Part shown: positions 49,331-60,140 of the stretch, piece after piece | Layout: every line of letters begins with the position of its first letter | How positions within the stretch are numbered: the stretch's first letter is position 1 | Assembly (NCBI GenBank): GCA_038503035.1 | Contig: JAVSML010024616.1 | Coordinates: 504,068 to 568,067, forward strand | DNA: 64,000 nt | Source of the DNA: Crocodylus rhombifer | Taxonomy: Eukaryota > Chordata > Crocodylia > Crocodylidae | Direction: 5' to 3' | The notes under the pieces: model-generated | Told to the model about the DNA's origin: nothing | Database searches by the model: none | What the model saw: the letters and a program-made list of their open reading frames with translations, nothing else | Program-made: the position numbers and the translations under genes

Positions 49331-50830
49331 CGAGGATTTAGTTAGGGAGCTTCTGGAAGGGTTGGACGTATTCAAGTCAGCCGGCCCGGATGATCTCCAC
49401 CCTAGAGTTCTAAAGGAACTGGCCAAGGTCATTGCAAGTCCCCTGGCACAACTTTACGAGCACTCTTGGTGCTCTGGTGAGGTACCAGAGGACTGGAAGA
49501 GGGCCAGTGTGGTCCCCATCTTCAAAAAAGGCAGGAAGGAGGACCCGGGAAACTATAAGCCGGTTAGTCTCACCTCGATCCTAGGCAAGCTGTTCGAGAA
49601 AATTATGCTGACACACATCCAGGAGGGGCCAGCAGGAGACTGCATGCTTGGGGCAACCAACATGGGTTCATCAGTGGCAGGTCCTGTCAGACCAACCTGG
49701 TGGCCTTTTACGATCAGATCACCAGATCATTAGATGCAGAGGTAGCAGTGGATATAATCTTCCTGGACTTCCGGAAGGCTTTTGACACTGTCTCTCACCC
49801 CATTCTCATTAAGAAACCGGGGGGCTGTGGTGTAGACACCCACACAGTCAAATGAGTCGCCAACTGGCTGGAGGGCCGCACCCAGAGGGTAGTAGTAGAT
49901 GGGTCCTTCTCAACCTGGAAGGACGTGGGCAGTGGGGTTCCGCAGGGCTCGGTCCTCGGGCCCGCACTGTTCAACATCTTCATCAGCAATTTGGATGAGG
50001 GCATAAAAAGCACCCTGTTCAAATTTGCTGATGACACTAAGATGTGGGGGGACGTGGGAACATTGGAAGGATGCAACAGGCTACAATCAGACCTAGACAG
50101 GTTACAAGGGTGGGCGGACGAGAACAGGATGGATTTCAACACAGACAAGTGCAAGGTGATGCACCTCGGGAGGAACAACCGGCACCATACCTACAGGTTG
50201 GGGAACTCCCCTCTTGTCAGCATGGAGGCGGAAAGGGATCTGGGGGTCATCACTGACTCCAAGATAAACATGGGTCGGCAGTGTGGAGAGGCAGTAAGGA
50301 AGGCCAACCGCACCTTGGCATGCATCCACAGATGCATCTCGAGCAGGTCCAAGGAGGTGATCCTCCCCCTGTATGCGGCACTGGTCAGGCCGCAGCTGGA
50401 GTATTGCGTCCAGTTCTGGGCACCACACTTCAAGAGGGATGTGGACAGCATGGAGAGGGTCCAGAGGAGGGTCACTCGTATGATCAGGGGACAACAGGGC
50501 AGGCTGCGGGACCTGAACCTGTTCAGCCTCCAAAAGAGAAGGCTGAGGGGGGGATCTGGTGGCCTGTTATAAACTAGTCAGGGGGGATCAGCAGGCATTG
50601 GGGAAGTCACTGTTTCCCCGAGCACCACCAGGAGTGACCAGGAATAACGGTCACAAGCTGGCAGAGGGTAGGTTTAGGTTAGATATCAGAAGGCGCTACT
50701 TCACAGTCAGGGCGGCTAGGGTCTGGAACCAACTTCCAAGAGACGTGGTGCTGGCCCCTACCCTGGGGGTGTTTAGTAGAAGGTTAGATGAACATTTTGC
50801 TGGGGTCGTTTGACCCCAGTATTCTTTCCT
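49331..50830 (+). pseudogene. CR1 ORF2 reverse transcriptase fragment
   Basis: Pieces in successive frames give SAGPDDLHPRVLKELA, NYKPVSLTSILGKLFEKIM, IIFLDFRKAFDTVSHPI, GVPQGSVLGPALFNIF and the catalytic FADDTK (codons at 50024-50041). The C-terminal part has VRPQLEYCVQFWAPH and TVRAARVWNQLPRDVVLAP. Frameshifts lie near 49650-49735 and 50560, and a TGA near 49854. Confidence 0.88.
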
Positions 50831-51907
50831 GCCATGGCAGGGGGTCGGACTAGATGATCTGCTCAGGTCCCTTCCGACCCTAGAAACTATGAAACTATGA
50901 AACCATAGGACAGTACCCTCTGGGAAGACTATTATCCTAAAGTGGAGTAATCTACACCCCTGTAACACACATGTAGTAGACAGTGACAAGGGCTGGCTGG
51001 GACATGACGGTGCTACAGTGCGGGGGCTGCCTGCCTTGTGCCCCTGCCAGCTCTTCCACACATGTAAATGCTGCTCCCAGGAGAAATACTCCAGCATGAA
51101 CTGTGCCAAAGTTTTTCTTCATTCTAACTGCGTAGATGCACCCAGTTAGCACTACTCCAACTCTAAAGGCTCTTTATATTGTCTGAAGTCTGACTGAAAC
51201 AGTTGTTAGCTAATAAATGTGTAAACCTTAAGTTCAACAACTATTTTCTCTCTTTTTCAAATTCATTCATAATTGCCTTCCAATAGTTCCAGGTCTGAAT
51301 AATAATTACTACTATTTATTACTTGTATTGTACCAAAGATTTCCACAGAACTTCATAAAGCGAATCAGACTGAGTCACTGTTTCAATTATCCTACAATCC
51401 AAGTTAAAGTCTTTAAAAAAAACCCCACAAAAAAAACAACACGTGAGTAGATAAGGCAAAGATTCAGCTATCTGTATGTAGAAAATGAAAGCAATCATAT
51501 ACTTGACTGATTATTCCAGATCTAAAGGGTTACACTTTTACTGAGCAAAAAAGACAGAGGGGAAGCACAATAAACAGAACCAGATATAGAAAAAAGTTAA
51601 CATGAAGAAATGCTCAAAGATGAAACTAATGAACAGATCCAGACTAATTCTGTAAGCACTACAAGGGGCTTGCCACTCAGATACTGCCGATATGTCTGTA
51701 TCCCAAAGAGCAATCCAGATTGATCCTATCATAGCAACCACAACATGTATTAGGCAACTCTATTATTCAGTCTATTTTGGACTTCAAAGTTATTTTGGGA
51801 TTTAAGTGTGAGCTTCTAAGCTTGCTTAAACTAGCCACTGGCAACCAAAATCAGCAGCAAAGCAAGGGGGACCAAGCAGTGGCAATGCTCTGGTCTTTAG
51901 TTTAATC

Positions 51908-52093
51908 CGGGGGCGGGCAATTATTTTGGGCAGAGGGCCGCATACTGCGTTTGGCAAGCCATTGAGGGCTGCATGACAGGCAGCCAGGGGTAGATAAATA
52001 TTAATTTTCTAAATTTTTTAGGGGCCCTGCGGGCCGGATAGAATGGGCTAGTGGGCCGCATCTGGCCTGCAGGCTGCTTTTTGCCCAGCACTG
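51908..52093. mobile_element. hAT-like MITE with 8-bp target duplication
   Basis: The element begins CGGGGGCGGGCAATTATTTT and ends TTTTTGCCCAGCACTG. GTTTAATC flanks both sides (51900-51907 and 52094-52101), a perfect 8-bp duplication as made by hAT transposases. It is an internally shortened relative of 30164-30499. Confidence 0.8.
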
Positions 52094-52475
52094 GTTTAAT
52101 CCTTTGGTTCCAAAGCTGTGTCAACACAGCAGCTCCAACAGCCATGCCAACAAGCTGCTGCAATACTACTGGAGGTGGGTTGTCTAGTCCACAAAAATCC
52201 CTGATATCCCTGGGTATAAGCTGCAGGGCCAAAGAAGCTGCATGCTCCAACCTAGGTGACTAATTCCCACCTAAGCTCCACTATTATCTAAACTGGCTCT
52301 GGGCACTAACTCCCTGGAGAGGACTGATTCTAAACTGAAATCCCTGTAGGACTCCTATCCATTAGACATGCTCACAGCACAGCTAACCCACACACAGAAC
52401 ATTCAATTCAACACAAAAATGCTACCTGTAGTGATTATGGCTAGTGGGAGAATGAGTGAACAGGTAAGAGTCTAG

Positions 52476-52660
52476 TATGGAATCTAGTGATTAGGGTACT
52501 CCTGGAAATGGGAAAACCTGCATCCCAGTTCATCTGCGGTGACCGTTTTTCAAACAATGCCATTTTTCAAACAATGGCAGCATAATATGAAATGCATAAA
52601 AATTCCTGGAAACAGGGAACAGAACTCATTTCCCATCACTAGTCAAGTGCTAACTGCTAG
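52476..52660 (+). repeat. MIR-like SINE, copy upstream of a second one
   Basis: The head ATCTAGTGATTAGGGTACTC and CATCCCAGTTCA resemble the tRNA-like head of the 5030 copy. A later CAAGTGCTAACTGCTAGGCA matches its body. It is diverged. Confidence 0.45.
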
Positions 52661-52783
52661 GCAACAGAACCAATCCCCTTCTTGCTTGCACTTTCTCTCA
52701 CTGGTCATAACTCTTGCAGTCTTTCATATATCATTTTCTTGAACGAAGAGGTAAAGGGTATTATTCAACATTTTTCTATAGCC

Positions 52784-52925
52784 TGGTGGCCAGGACGCTG
52801 TTATGCAAAGTAAGAGAGTGTTTGAATCACTTAGAATTGAAGAGGGCGTATACACTATGTCTCCCACTTCCTGAGTTAGTGCGCTAACCCTGTGGCTATG
52901 ATGCAAAAGCTAAGTGGAATCACCA
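52784..52925 (+). repeat. MIR-like SINE
   Basis: The head TAGCCTGGTGGCCAGGACGC, middle TCTCCCACTTCCTGAGTTAG and CGCTAACCCTGTGGCTATG match the 5030 and 17700 copies. It lies about 120 bp after another copy in the same orientation. Confidence 0.6.
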
Positions 52926-53244
52926 CTTTTCTGAATGAAAATGACTGTGCGTGTCATTATTTGAACTGAGCTCAGTGCTGTCAGTGTGAGCTAAGCATGT
53001 TCTGGGGATGCCTAACATATCAGGACCACTGGGGAAAAATAAACCTTAAACTACCTCTTTCACATATTTTCTAGGGAGTGGCTAGGCACCAGCTCAAGCT
53101 CAACATGGCTACAATAAACATCTTAATCTTCCATACCCCAAGCCCTCCTAAAAATAAATTAAATAAATAACATCCTTTCTCAGTTACTATAAATGGACAT
53201 CATCACCCTCCTGCCACCATTCAGACCTAAAATCTGGGCATTCT

Positions 53245-53564
53245 GGGTGCCTGTACACAAGCTGAGAGGCTGCTCCAACACGCTGTAATTACAATGCATC
53301 AGAACAGACTTGATTAACTGAGTTTGCTGGAGCATGATAATTGCCACACTCCAGCCAGCCTCCACGTCTCATGTATCAGTGTCCCCATGTTTCAAAATGG
53401 CAGCAGGGGTGCTTTAACCAAACCTTGTACAATGAGCTTTAGATAAAGCACCCCTGCCATTTTGAAGTGCAGGGACACTGGGTGCTAGATGCTCTGGGCA
53501 CTTTAATTAGAATGGCTCTCAGAGACGTTCTAATTAAAATGCCCCGCTCTCACCACCAGACCAT
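53245..53564. mobile_element. Harbinger-like MITE of the 270-bp family, right end lost
   Basis: The left end is GGGTGCCTGTACACAAGC. It then shows ACACGCTGTAATTACAATGC and the arms AAAATGGCAGCAGGGGTGCT and AAAGCACCCCTGCCATTTT, which are inverted partners. The word CTTTAATTAGAATGGCTCTC matches the 15061 copy. The expected right terminus is not found past about 53564. Confidence 0.65.
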
Positions 53565-54050
53565 TCTCATTATTGAGCAACTGTTTTCTTGTGGTCCCCT
53601 GTATCAATTTTGTTGCTTTTTCTTTATTGTCTTGTATGTATTGCCAGCCTTGGCCATCTTTAAGGGGTTCAAGCTACAGAAATGTGGCTGAATCAGAATG
53701 CCCTACCCAGTGACTGCAACTAGCTTGGTCAGCAAAGTAAAACAAAGTAATTAACATATCCAGCAAAACTAGGAGTGATAAAACTAGTTGAATAAAAGCA
53801 CAACGCCAGAGAAGAGATATAATACAAGACGATATTAACAGTTAATCCAAACTTCATATATTATAGCTTTGGCATAAAACATTTAGTAGTAGTGACTGAT
53901 ACAACCAATGCATTTGATGTTGTTTTTGCCATAATAGGTATATGTATTTAGTTTCTTAAATTAGTTGTAAAAAAAAGAAGTTCTGTCAGTGATGACTATA
54001 AAAAAGATGAAAAGAAAAGAGGACACTGACATACAATATGTCAAAATGGT

Positions 54051-54060
54051 NNNNNNNNNN
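54051..54060. other. Assembly gap (10 N)
   Basis: Ten N between AAAATGGT and GAGCATAG. Base composition and sequence character change across it, so the two sides may not be truly adjacent. Confidence 0.98.
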
Positions 54061-54179
54061 GAGCATAGACCGAAGGGAAACCTGGAGCATCAACAAATCC
54101 AAGATGACCTGCAAGATCTACAAGATATCCTCCTCAGTCTTCCAAAATCTCCCTAGGAGATAGAGATGAGAATCTATAT

Positions 54180-55229
54180 TGTCCGAGGTAAACAATTGGA
54201 CAGTTGGATAATTGTTTACTCTTGTACTTCAGAGGTGTAAACAACAAAAAGTCAAGCTATAGATCTGTCTCTTGCCTGTTACCAGTAGCCAACCTACAAA
54301 ACATCTGTATTCCAGCCTGTCAAAGATTAAAGTCTTTGATTTCAGATGCCGATGGCAAAAGGTCAGAGACTAACACAACAAACTCTGTAATTGTAGTCTC
54401 ACACTATTATTCTTTAGTTTGTAACAGTACTGCAGATATACATCCCTGTCTGTGCATCATTTCAAATCACCTGAGCTCCCGTACGAGAGAAACTGACCTT
54501 GACAGCCCAGCACGAAAGATAAAGTACCTATAGTAACGAGATTAGCTAACTTTAGTGAAGCTGTAAAATTAAATAATGTACTATGCTCGCCCTCCTGTGA
54601 CCAAACAGGACCAGTACCACCCAAATAAAAATATGACCCCCCCTTTTCCTGAAACTTGAGCAAACAAAGAGAGCACAAGTGCCAACTCATTAATTATTCA
54701 TACCTGGCGTGTAGTAATTGGCTACCCTGGTCAAGTATAACTTTGAAAGAACTTCCACCCAAAGCGGAGAACTCTCCACACACACACCCAGGAGACGCAG
54801 TTTGTAAAGTGGCCTCTTACAAACATCTCCCCGCCTCCGATCTTTATCTCGGCATAACCCCGTCCTTGCCGGCTCGATTATCTCCCTCGTTATCTTTCTT
54901 ATCAAGAGCTCTCGGTAATATGCAGACTGCAACGGCTTGTGTGAATCGCTCAGAATCTGTAACAAGCAACTTTCTTACCCACCCTGTAAATGCTGGGTAA
55001 CATGATATCTGCATGCTGTAACTGAATAAATCAAATCCTCTGCCTACGCTGCATCACATCAGTAGCGTAAGTAAAATAAACTTTCTGTGTAACCATAACG
55101 CTTTAAATCATCTGACTCCTGCTCACCATTAACACCCACCTGTCCAGTCATAAATCCCTCCTCGCGCCAAGCCGGTCGTGCCGACCCAGGCTTGCAGGTC
55201 AAGGGTGCACCGGTCATTGGGGCGTGACA
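54180..55229 (+). mobile_element. Possible solo retroviral LTR
   Basis: The segment is bounded by TGTC at 54180 and GACA at 55226-55229, an inverted TG..CA-type pair. Two AATAAA signals (55025-55030 and 55075-55080) lie in its last fifth. The part before 55229 is GC-rich with CpGs, like a U5 region. No gag, pol or env frame is seen and no target duplication is clear. Against it: the ends were chosen by eye, and the nearby 10-N gap may hide a boundary. Confidence 0.35.
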
Positions 55230-55972
55230 CAGCCCAGATCTTAGAGTCAGGAATCATTTTCTGTTTTCTTTTTTTATGGCAACTAAAATAGACAAGTTCT
55301 AATCCATTACTAGGGCTCCTTGGCATAACGGTTGTAATCACTCTCATCACTGATGAACTAGAGTGTTAAGGAAGTGTTTTGTTCACAACGAGACAAATGC
55401 TGAAACTCTCTCCTTTTTCTCCATTTTTGCTCTGAAACAGTCGCCAGGGTTACAGATAGTTTGAGAGGGATATAACAGGAAGAAATATTACCAAAGCACA
55501 ACTGGCAGATGCCCTGATACAATTCCAGTTGATTGCAGCATACATTTAAAAAAAAACAAAAGAAACATTATGCCTCTGTCATAACTTTGGTAAATCTGCA
55601 CATGGCAGAATTGTTTTGGATGGCTGATACCATGGTTAAATTGCAGGCCATCCCCATTTGAAACAGAAGAACTTTTTTTCACTGTGATGAATCTGCTGCT
55701 GCAATGAACTGTGGATCAGTTATGGCGAGCTGGACACAGCTATTTGTATCCATGGGCACAGAAGGTACAGAGCAACTTTTTTTTCTCATTGAATTTCAAC
55801 CATAACAGCCAATCATGAGAAAACGGGCCGGTTGCTAGAGAAAACTGTCAGTCCTCTTCAGCTGACACTGATGACTTTGCCAGTTACACAGTATACATCT
55901 CCCTTCAGCTTTTCATTGAGAAGGAACTGGCCAACCAGCTATGTCATATCAACTGATGCCTTCAGATTTTCT

Positions 55973-58745
55973 TAGAATCACAGAATCATAGAAGTAGGAT
56001 CGGAAGGGACCTGTAGATCTTCAAGTCCAACCCCCTTCCTGGGCAGGAGAAAAAACTGGGCTCAAATGATCCCAGCCAGGTAGGCATTAAGCCTCCTCTT
56101 AAAGACCCCCAGGGTAGGAGCCAGCACCACTTCCCTTGGAAGTTGGTTCCAGGTCCTAGCCGCCCTAACTGTGAAGTAGTTCTTATGGATGTCTAATCTA
56201 AACCTACTCTCCAACAACTTGTGGCCGCTATTCTTTGTCATGCCAGGGGGCACTAGGGGAAACAAGGTCTCTCCCAAACCCTTCTGGTCCCCCCAGTGAG
56301 TTTATAGATAGTCACCAGGTCCCCCCTCAGCCTTCTCTTGTGAAGACTGAACAGGTTCAGGTCCCACAGTCTTTCACTGTAGGGTCTGCTCTGTTGTCCC
56401 CGGATCATGCGGGTGGCCCTCCTCTGGACCCTCTCAATGTTGTCCACATCCCTCGTGAAGTGGGGCGCACAGAACTGGACACAGTACTCCAGCTGTGGCC
56501 TGACCAGTGTCATGTAGAGGGAGACAATCACCTCCTTGGCCCTGCTTGAGATGCACCTGTGGATGCACTACAAGATCCAGTTAGCCCTGCCAACCGTGAC
56601 CTCGCATTCTCAGCCCATGTTCATCTTGGAGTCAATAATGACTCCAAGATCCCTTTCTGCCTCCGTGCTCTCAAGAAGGGAGTTTCCCATCTTATACGTG
56701 TGCTGCTGATTAGTACTGCCCAAGTGCAGCACCCTGCACTTTTCAGTATTGAAAAGCATCTTGTTTTTGTTAGCCCACCCCTGTAACCTATCCAGGTCTT
56801 GCTGCAGTCTTTCCCTCCCTACTAGCGTGCTCACCTCACCCCAAATTTTGGTATCATCAGCAAATTTAAAGGTTGCTTTTCGCCCTGTTGTCCAAATTGG
56901 TGATAAAGAGATTGAACAGCGCGGGCTGCCCACTTCTCCCCAGGTCGAATATGACCCGTCCACCACCACCCTCTGAGTGCGACCCTTCAGCCAATCTGCA
57001 ATCCATCTGACTGTGTAGGCATCAATGCCACAGTCGCCCAATTTTTTAATGAGGATGGGGTGGGAGATGGTGTCAAAGGACTTGCTGAAGTCCAGAAAGA
57101 CTACATCCACAGCGAGACCTGCATCCAAGGCTTTTGAGACCTGATCATAAAAGGCAATCAGGTTGGTCTGACATGACCTGCCCCTAATGAAACCGTGCTG
57201 GTTGCCCTTAAGCATCATCCCTGAAGCCAGCCCATCGCAGATGTGCTCCATGATGATCTTCTCAAAGAGTTTCCCTAGGATTGAGGTAAGACTGACGGGC
57301 CTAGAGTTGCCCGGGTCCTCCCTCCTCCCTTTTTTTAAAGACGGGGACCACGTTGGCTATCTTCCAATCATCTGGCACCTGGCCCAAGCACCATGAGCGC
57401 TTGTAAAGCCATGCTAACGGCCCTGCAATAACCCTTGCTAGCTCCCTCAACACCCTGGGGTGCAGAGCATCAGGATCCGCTGATCTGAACACATACAGCC
57501 CCTCCAGAAGCTCTCTAACCCAGTCCTCCCCAACCTGAGGTCTGGAGGCATTCCCCTCAAGTCCATCTTGCATCACGGTGAGGAAATCCCGGTCCCTACC
57601 CAAGAAAATGGAGGTGAAGAATTGGTTAAAGAGGTCTGCTTTCTCCTCTGGCGCAACCACCAGATTACCCAGAGGATCTTGCAGGGGCCCACATTGCCTG
57701 GTGCTTTCTACATCCTCTCTAATATATTTGAAAAAGGACTTTTTATTATCTTTGATTTTGGACACAAATCCTAGCTCTATGTCCGCCTTAACTTTCCTGA
57801 CAGCCCCCCTACAGGCCTGAGCAGAGAAGGTATACTCCTCTTTCGAGATAGCACCCCCCCTTCTACCGGTTGTAGGCCACCTTTCTGGCAATCAGGCATT
57901 CCCGTACACCCTTGCTGAGCCAGGGGGGCTTTCAGGCACTCCTGCCCCCCTTGCTTCTTGTTGGGATGGTCACCCCGTGGGCCCTGAGTATCGTCTCCTT
58001 AAGGAATGACCACTCATCTCGGGCACTGAGCTCCCCTGCTCTTGAGAACCCCAGTGCCTCTCCCACTAATCTCCTCAACTCATTGAAGTTGGCCCTCGTG
58101 AAGTCTAGGACTGCCGCCTTGCTGCTGGTCCTTGACACCCTGAGCTGGATGGTGAATTCCAGCAAGCGATGGTCGCTATCACCCAGGTGGTCAAGGACCT
58201 GGAGACGCTTTACCAGGTCGTCACCTGTGGCCAGGACCAGGTCCAACAGGGCATTTCCTCTGTTGCGACTGTGCACCTCCTGAATTAAGTGGAGGTCCTA
58301 TATCTTGGCCAGGAACCTCCTGGAATGGTCCGACCTGACTGACTGTTCCTCCCAGGAGATGTCCGGGTAATTTAAATCACCCATGACAACTACACCCCTT
58401 GCATTAAGTGCCTCTGCAAGCTGGCCCAAAAATTCCTGGTCCAGCTCCTCCCCTTGGTTGGGGGGTCTGTAGTAGACCCCCACCATTAGATCCCTCTCCC
58501 CACGCCCCCCTTGTATCTTGACCCAGAGCACTTCCACTTGCCCCTCTGACCCCATTTTGCTGGCAGAGGATGTGTATTGCTCCTTGACAGAGTGCCACAC
58601 GCCTGCCTTTCCTTCCTTCTCTATCCCGCCTGTAAAGCCTATAGCCCCTAATGCTAACTGCCCAGTTGTGGGATGAATCCCACCAAGTTTCTGTAAACCC
58701 TATTATGTCTGGGTCTGAACTGGCTATTCTGATTTCAGCTGGTGT
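55973..58745 (-). mobile_element. CR1 LINE, 5' truncated, degraded
   Basis: On the minus strand the element runs from the ORF2 endonuclease start (58745) to the tail at 55973. The tail, seen on plus, is AGAATCACAGAATCATAGAA, a standard CR1 end. Endonuclease, linker, reverse transcriptase and C-terminal blocks are all present in broken frames. It lies opposite in direction to the 47640 copy, 5 kb away, and its sequence is visibly diverged from it, so the two are separate insertions. Confidence 0.92.
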
Positions 58746-58748
58746 CAT
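56062..58748 (-). pseudogene. CR1 ORF2 remnant (endonuclease plus reverse transcriptase)
   Basis: Pieces from 58748 downward read DPDIIGFTETWWDSSHNW, GVYYRPPNQGEELDQEF, VVMGDLNYPDISWEE, DHLGDSDHRLLEF, ADPDALHPRVLRELAR, VVFLDFSKSFDTISHPI and FADDTK. Immediately before FADD the expected GSVLGP box is scrambled, which points to a small deletion with frameshift. The C-terminal block ends TWNQLPREVVLAPTLGVF. Several frameshifts and stops make it non-functional. Confidence 0.88.
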
Positions 58749-60011
58749 TATGAGACAAAAAAAATCAGATTTTCATCACCGACGTGTTCCTGCCTTGGGT
58801 CAATGAATATAATCCGATGGCTAGATGACATCATCATGAATAATGCTGATAATAAAAATCAGCCATATTGACTGATCTATGGTTCCCATTAGCAATGGAC
58901 TAAACAATTTTTAGGCATTTCTGCTAATCTTTAATATAAGGATTTTAGATGTTCCTTTGGATAAGTGTCCATTCATTTCTATGGCACTCATGCAGAGTTT
59001 TAAAGTGTTCTACTATTTCCCCTCTTACTAAGACGTGCATGACAATGAGCTTGCAATGATGTCCAAGCATCCAACAAAGTTCCAGCACTGTGCTGACACT
59101 GGCCAAAGTGTCTTTTGGCTTGGTCCTAAAATAGGGCACAAAGTTCAGACTTTTCTTAATCAGAGCCTTAACATTTTTTCTTAGCCTCTAACAGCATACT
59201 GGTCACAAAGAGCACCTTACCCCACAGATGTAGTCTTACTTAGCTACTGTAACTTGACAATTACACAAACAACCAAAATAACTGAAAGTACATTTTTCTG
59301 CCTAGATATCTTGTTAGGGACGGCAGAATCCAAAGATATTATTAGCCATTTGTTCTTTAAGAACTAGAGCCCTTTAAAAAACTACAAAGTCTATACTATT
59401 CCACCACAATTACTTTTTGAAGTATTTTGCTTCTTATTGTCTTTAGTGGCCTGTGGAAAGTGAAACATTGCAGAAAGTAAAAAGATTTTTTTTTGTTCTT
59501 TTCTCAGAAATAGAGAAAGGGCTGTACGTTTTATTTTTTCACCTGAGGTATATCTTCCTTTTATGTTATCAGAATAATCTACAATGTACTGTTTGAGAAT
59601 AAACATCAGTTGAAAATTAAATGGTGATAACAGCAAAAGTCCTAAGAAAGAAAAACCTATTTTCCTGTAAATCTACCAAAGAACAAGAAATTAGAAAGAG
59701 TGGGTATCTTCCAAATCTCAAAATTATGCCCCTGATAAAGAGAAAGATTTTGTTTTTAATAGTTCAGAAGTAGATTAAAGATAAAAGTTACAATATTTCA
59801 CCACAAATAATAGGCACAAATTTAAATAAAAGGAAGTATTACTGGTGTAAAAAATTCTGGAATGAAAATGATACAAATAGTAATAACAATAACAATCTAT
59901 TGTATTGCCAGTGCTTCATTAAACTAAAAGCTCTGATCACCCAAATACCATGCAATCAATTAAAAGCTAAACATTTTATATGGTACAGAAAATGTATATT
60001 CTAAATCATAC

Positions 60012-60140
60012 CTCTGGAGCTAGGTATTCTGGAGTACCACAGAATGTTTTCATAGTAGCTGCATCTGTGATCCCTTCTTTGCAAAGTCCAAAATCTGTAA
60101 TTTTTATGTGGCCATCTTTATCCAACATTAGATTTTCTAA
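60012..60140 (-). CDS. AKT3: AKT3 coding exon, residues 274-316 (activation loop)
   Basis: The acceptor is minus-strand GTGCAG at 60141-60146 and the donor is GAG|GTATGA at 60011. The 43 codons begin [13 protein letters not shown] with metal-binding Asn276. They continue with the DFG motif (Asp289-Gly291), then [13 protein letters not shown], Thr305 in [10 protein letters not shown] (the PDK1 site), and finish with APE 314-316. All catalytic and regulatory residues are kept, so the gene should encode an active kinase. Confidence 0.98.

Larger units (their letters stand above)
47640..50907 (+). mobile_element. CR1 LINE, 5' truncated, with frameshifts
   Basis: It carries the end of ORF1, the ORF2 endonuclease, the reverse transcriptase and the C-terminal region, and ends GGGTCGGACTAGATGATCTG, CCTTCCGACCC and tandem GAAACTAT units. 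These are hallmarks of CR1. ORF2 is broken by frameshifts near 48840, 49325 and 49650-49735 and by a TGA near 49854. It cannot move on its own. Compared with the copy at 55973 it is longer and retains an ORF1 remnant. Confidence 0.92.
47524..51143. mobile_element. Harbinger-like MITE split by a CR1 insertion
   Basis: The left end GGGTGCGTCTATACATG and right end, inverted, GGGTGCATCTACGCAG are terminal inverted repeats. AGT lies outside both (47521-47523 and 51144-51146). The left half is 47524-47640 and the right half 50908-51143; the CR1 fills the middle. The left half holds GCAGTTAACTAATTAG and its inverted echo TAGTTAACTC. It was therefore present before the CR1 arrived. Confidence 0.65.
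29107..60011 (-). other. AKT3 intron (30.9 kb)
   Basis: The intron lies between donor GTATGA (60006-60011) and the acceptor at 29107. It hosts most of the window's repeats and both assembly gaps. Stretches where I see no gene or named repeat are 29110-30160, 30500-31050 (GC-rich, partly similar to Harbinger-like interiors), 31400-34160, 37520-38450, 38850-39700, 39980-42550, 44010-44415, 44510-47520, 51150-51900, 52930-53240, 53570-54050, 55240-55970 and 58750-60000. Open frames there are short and without domains. Confidence 0.7.

Noticed and set aside
48100..50813. Long open frames as a functional reverse transcriptase gene
   Set aside because: Frameshifts and an in-frame stop break the CR1 ORF2; the 5' end is missing.
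55210..55240. tRNA primer-binding site after the putative LTR
   Set aside because: TTGGGGCGTGACAC resembles a His-type primer site only with a deletion and substitutions; too weak to report.
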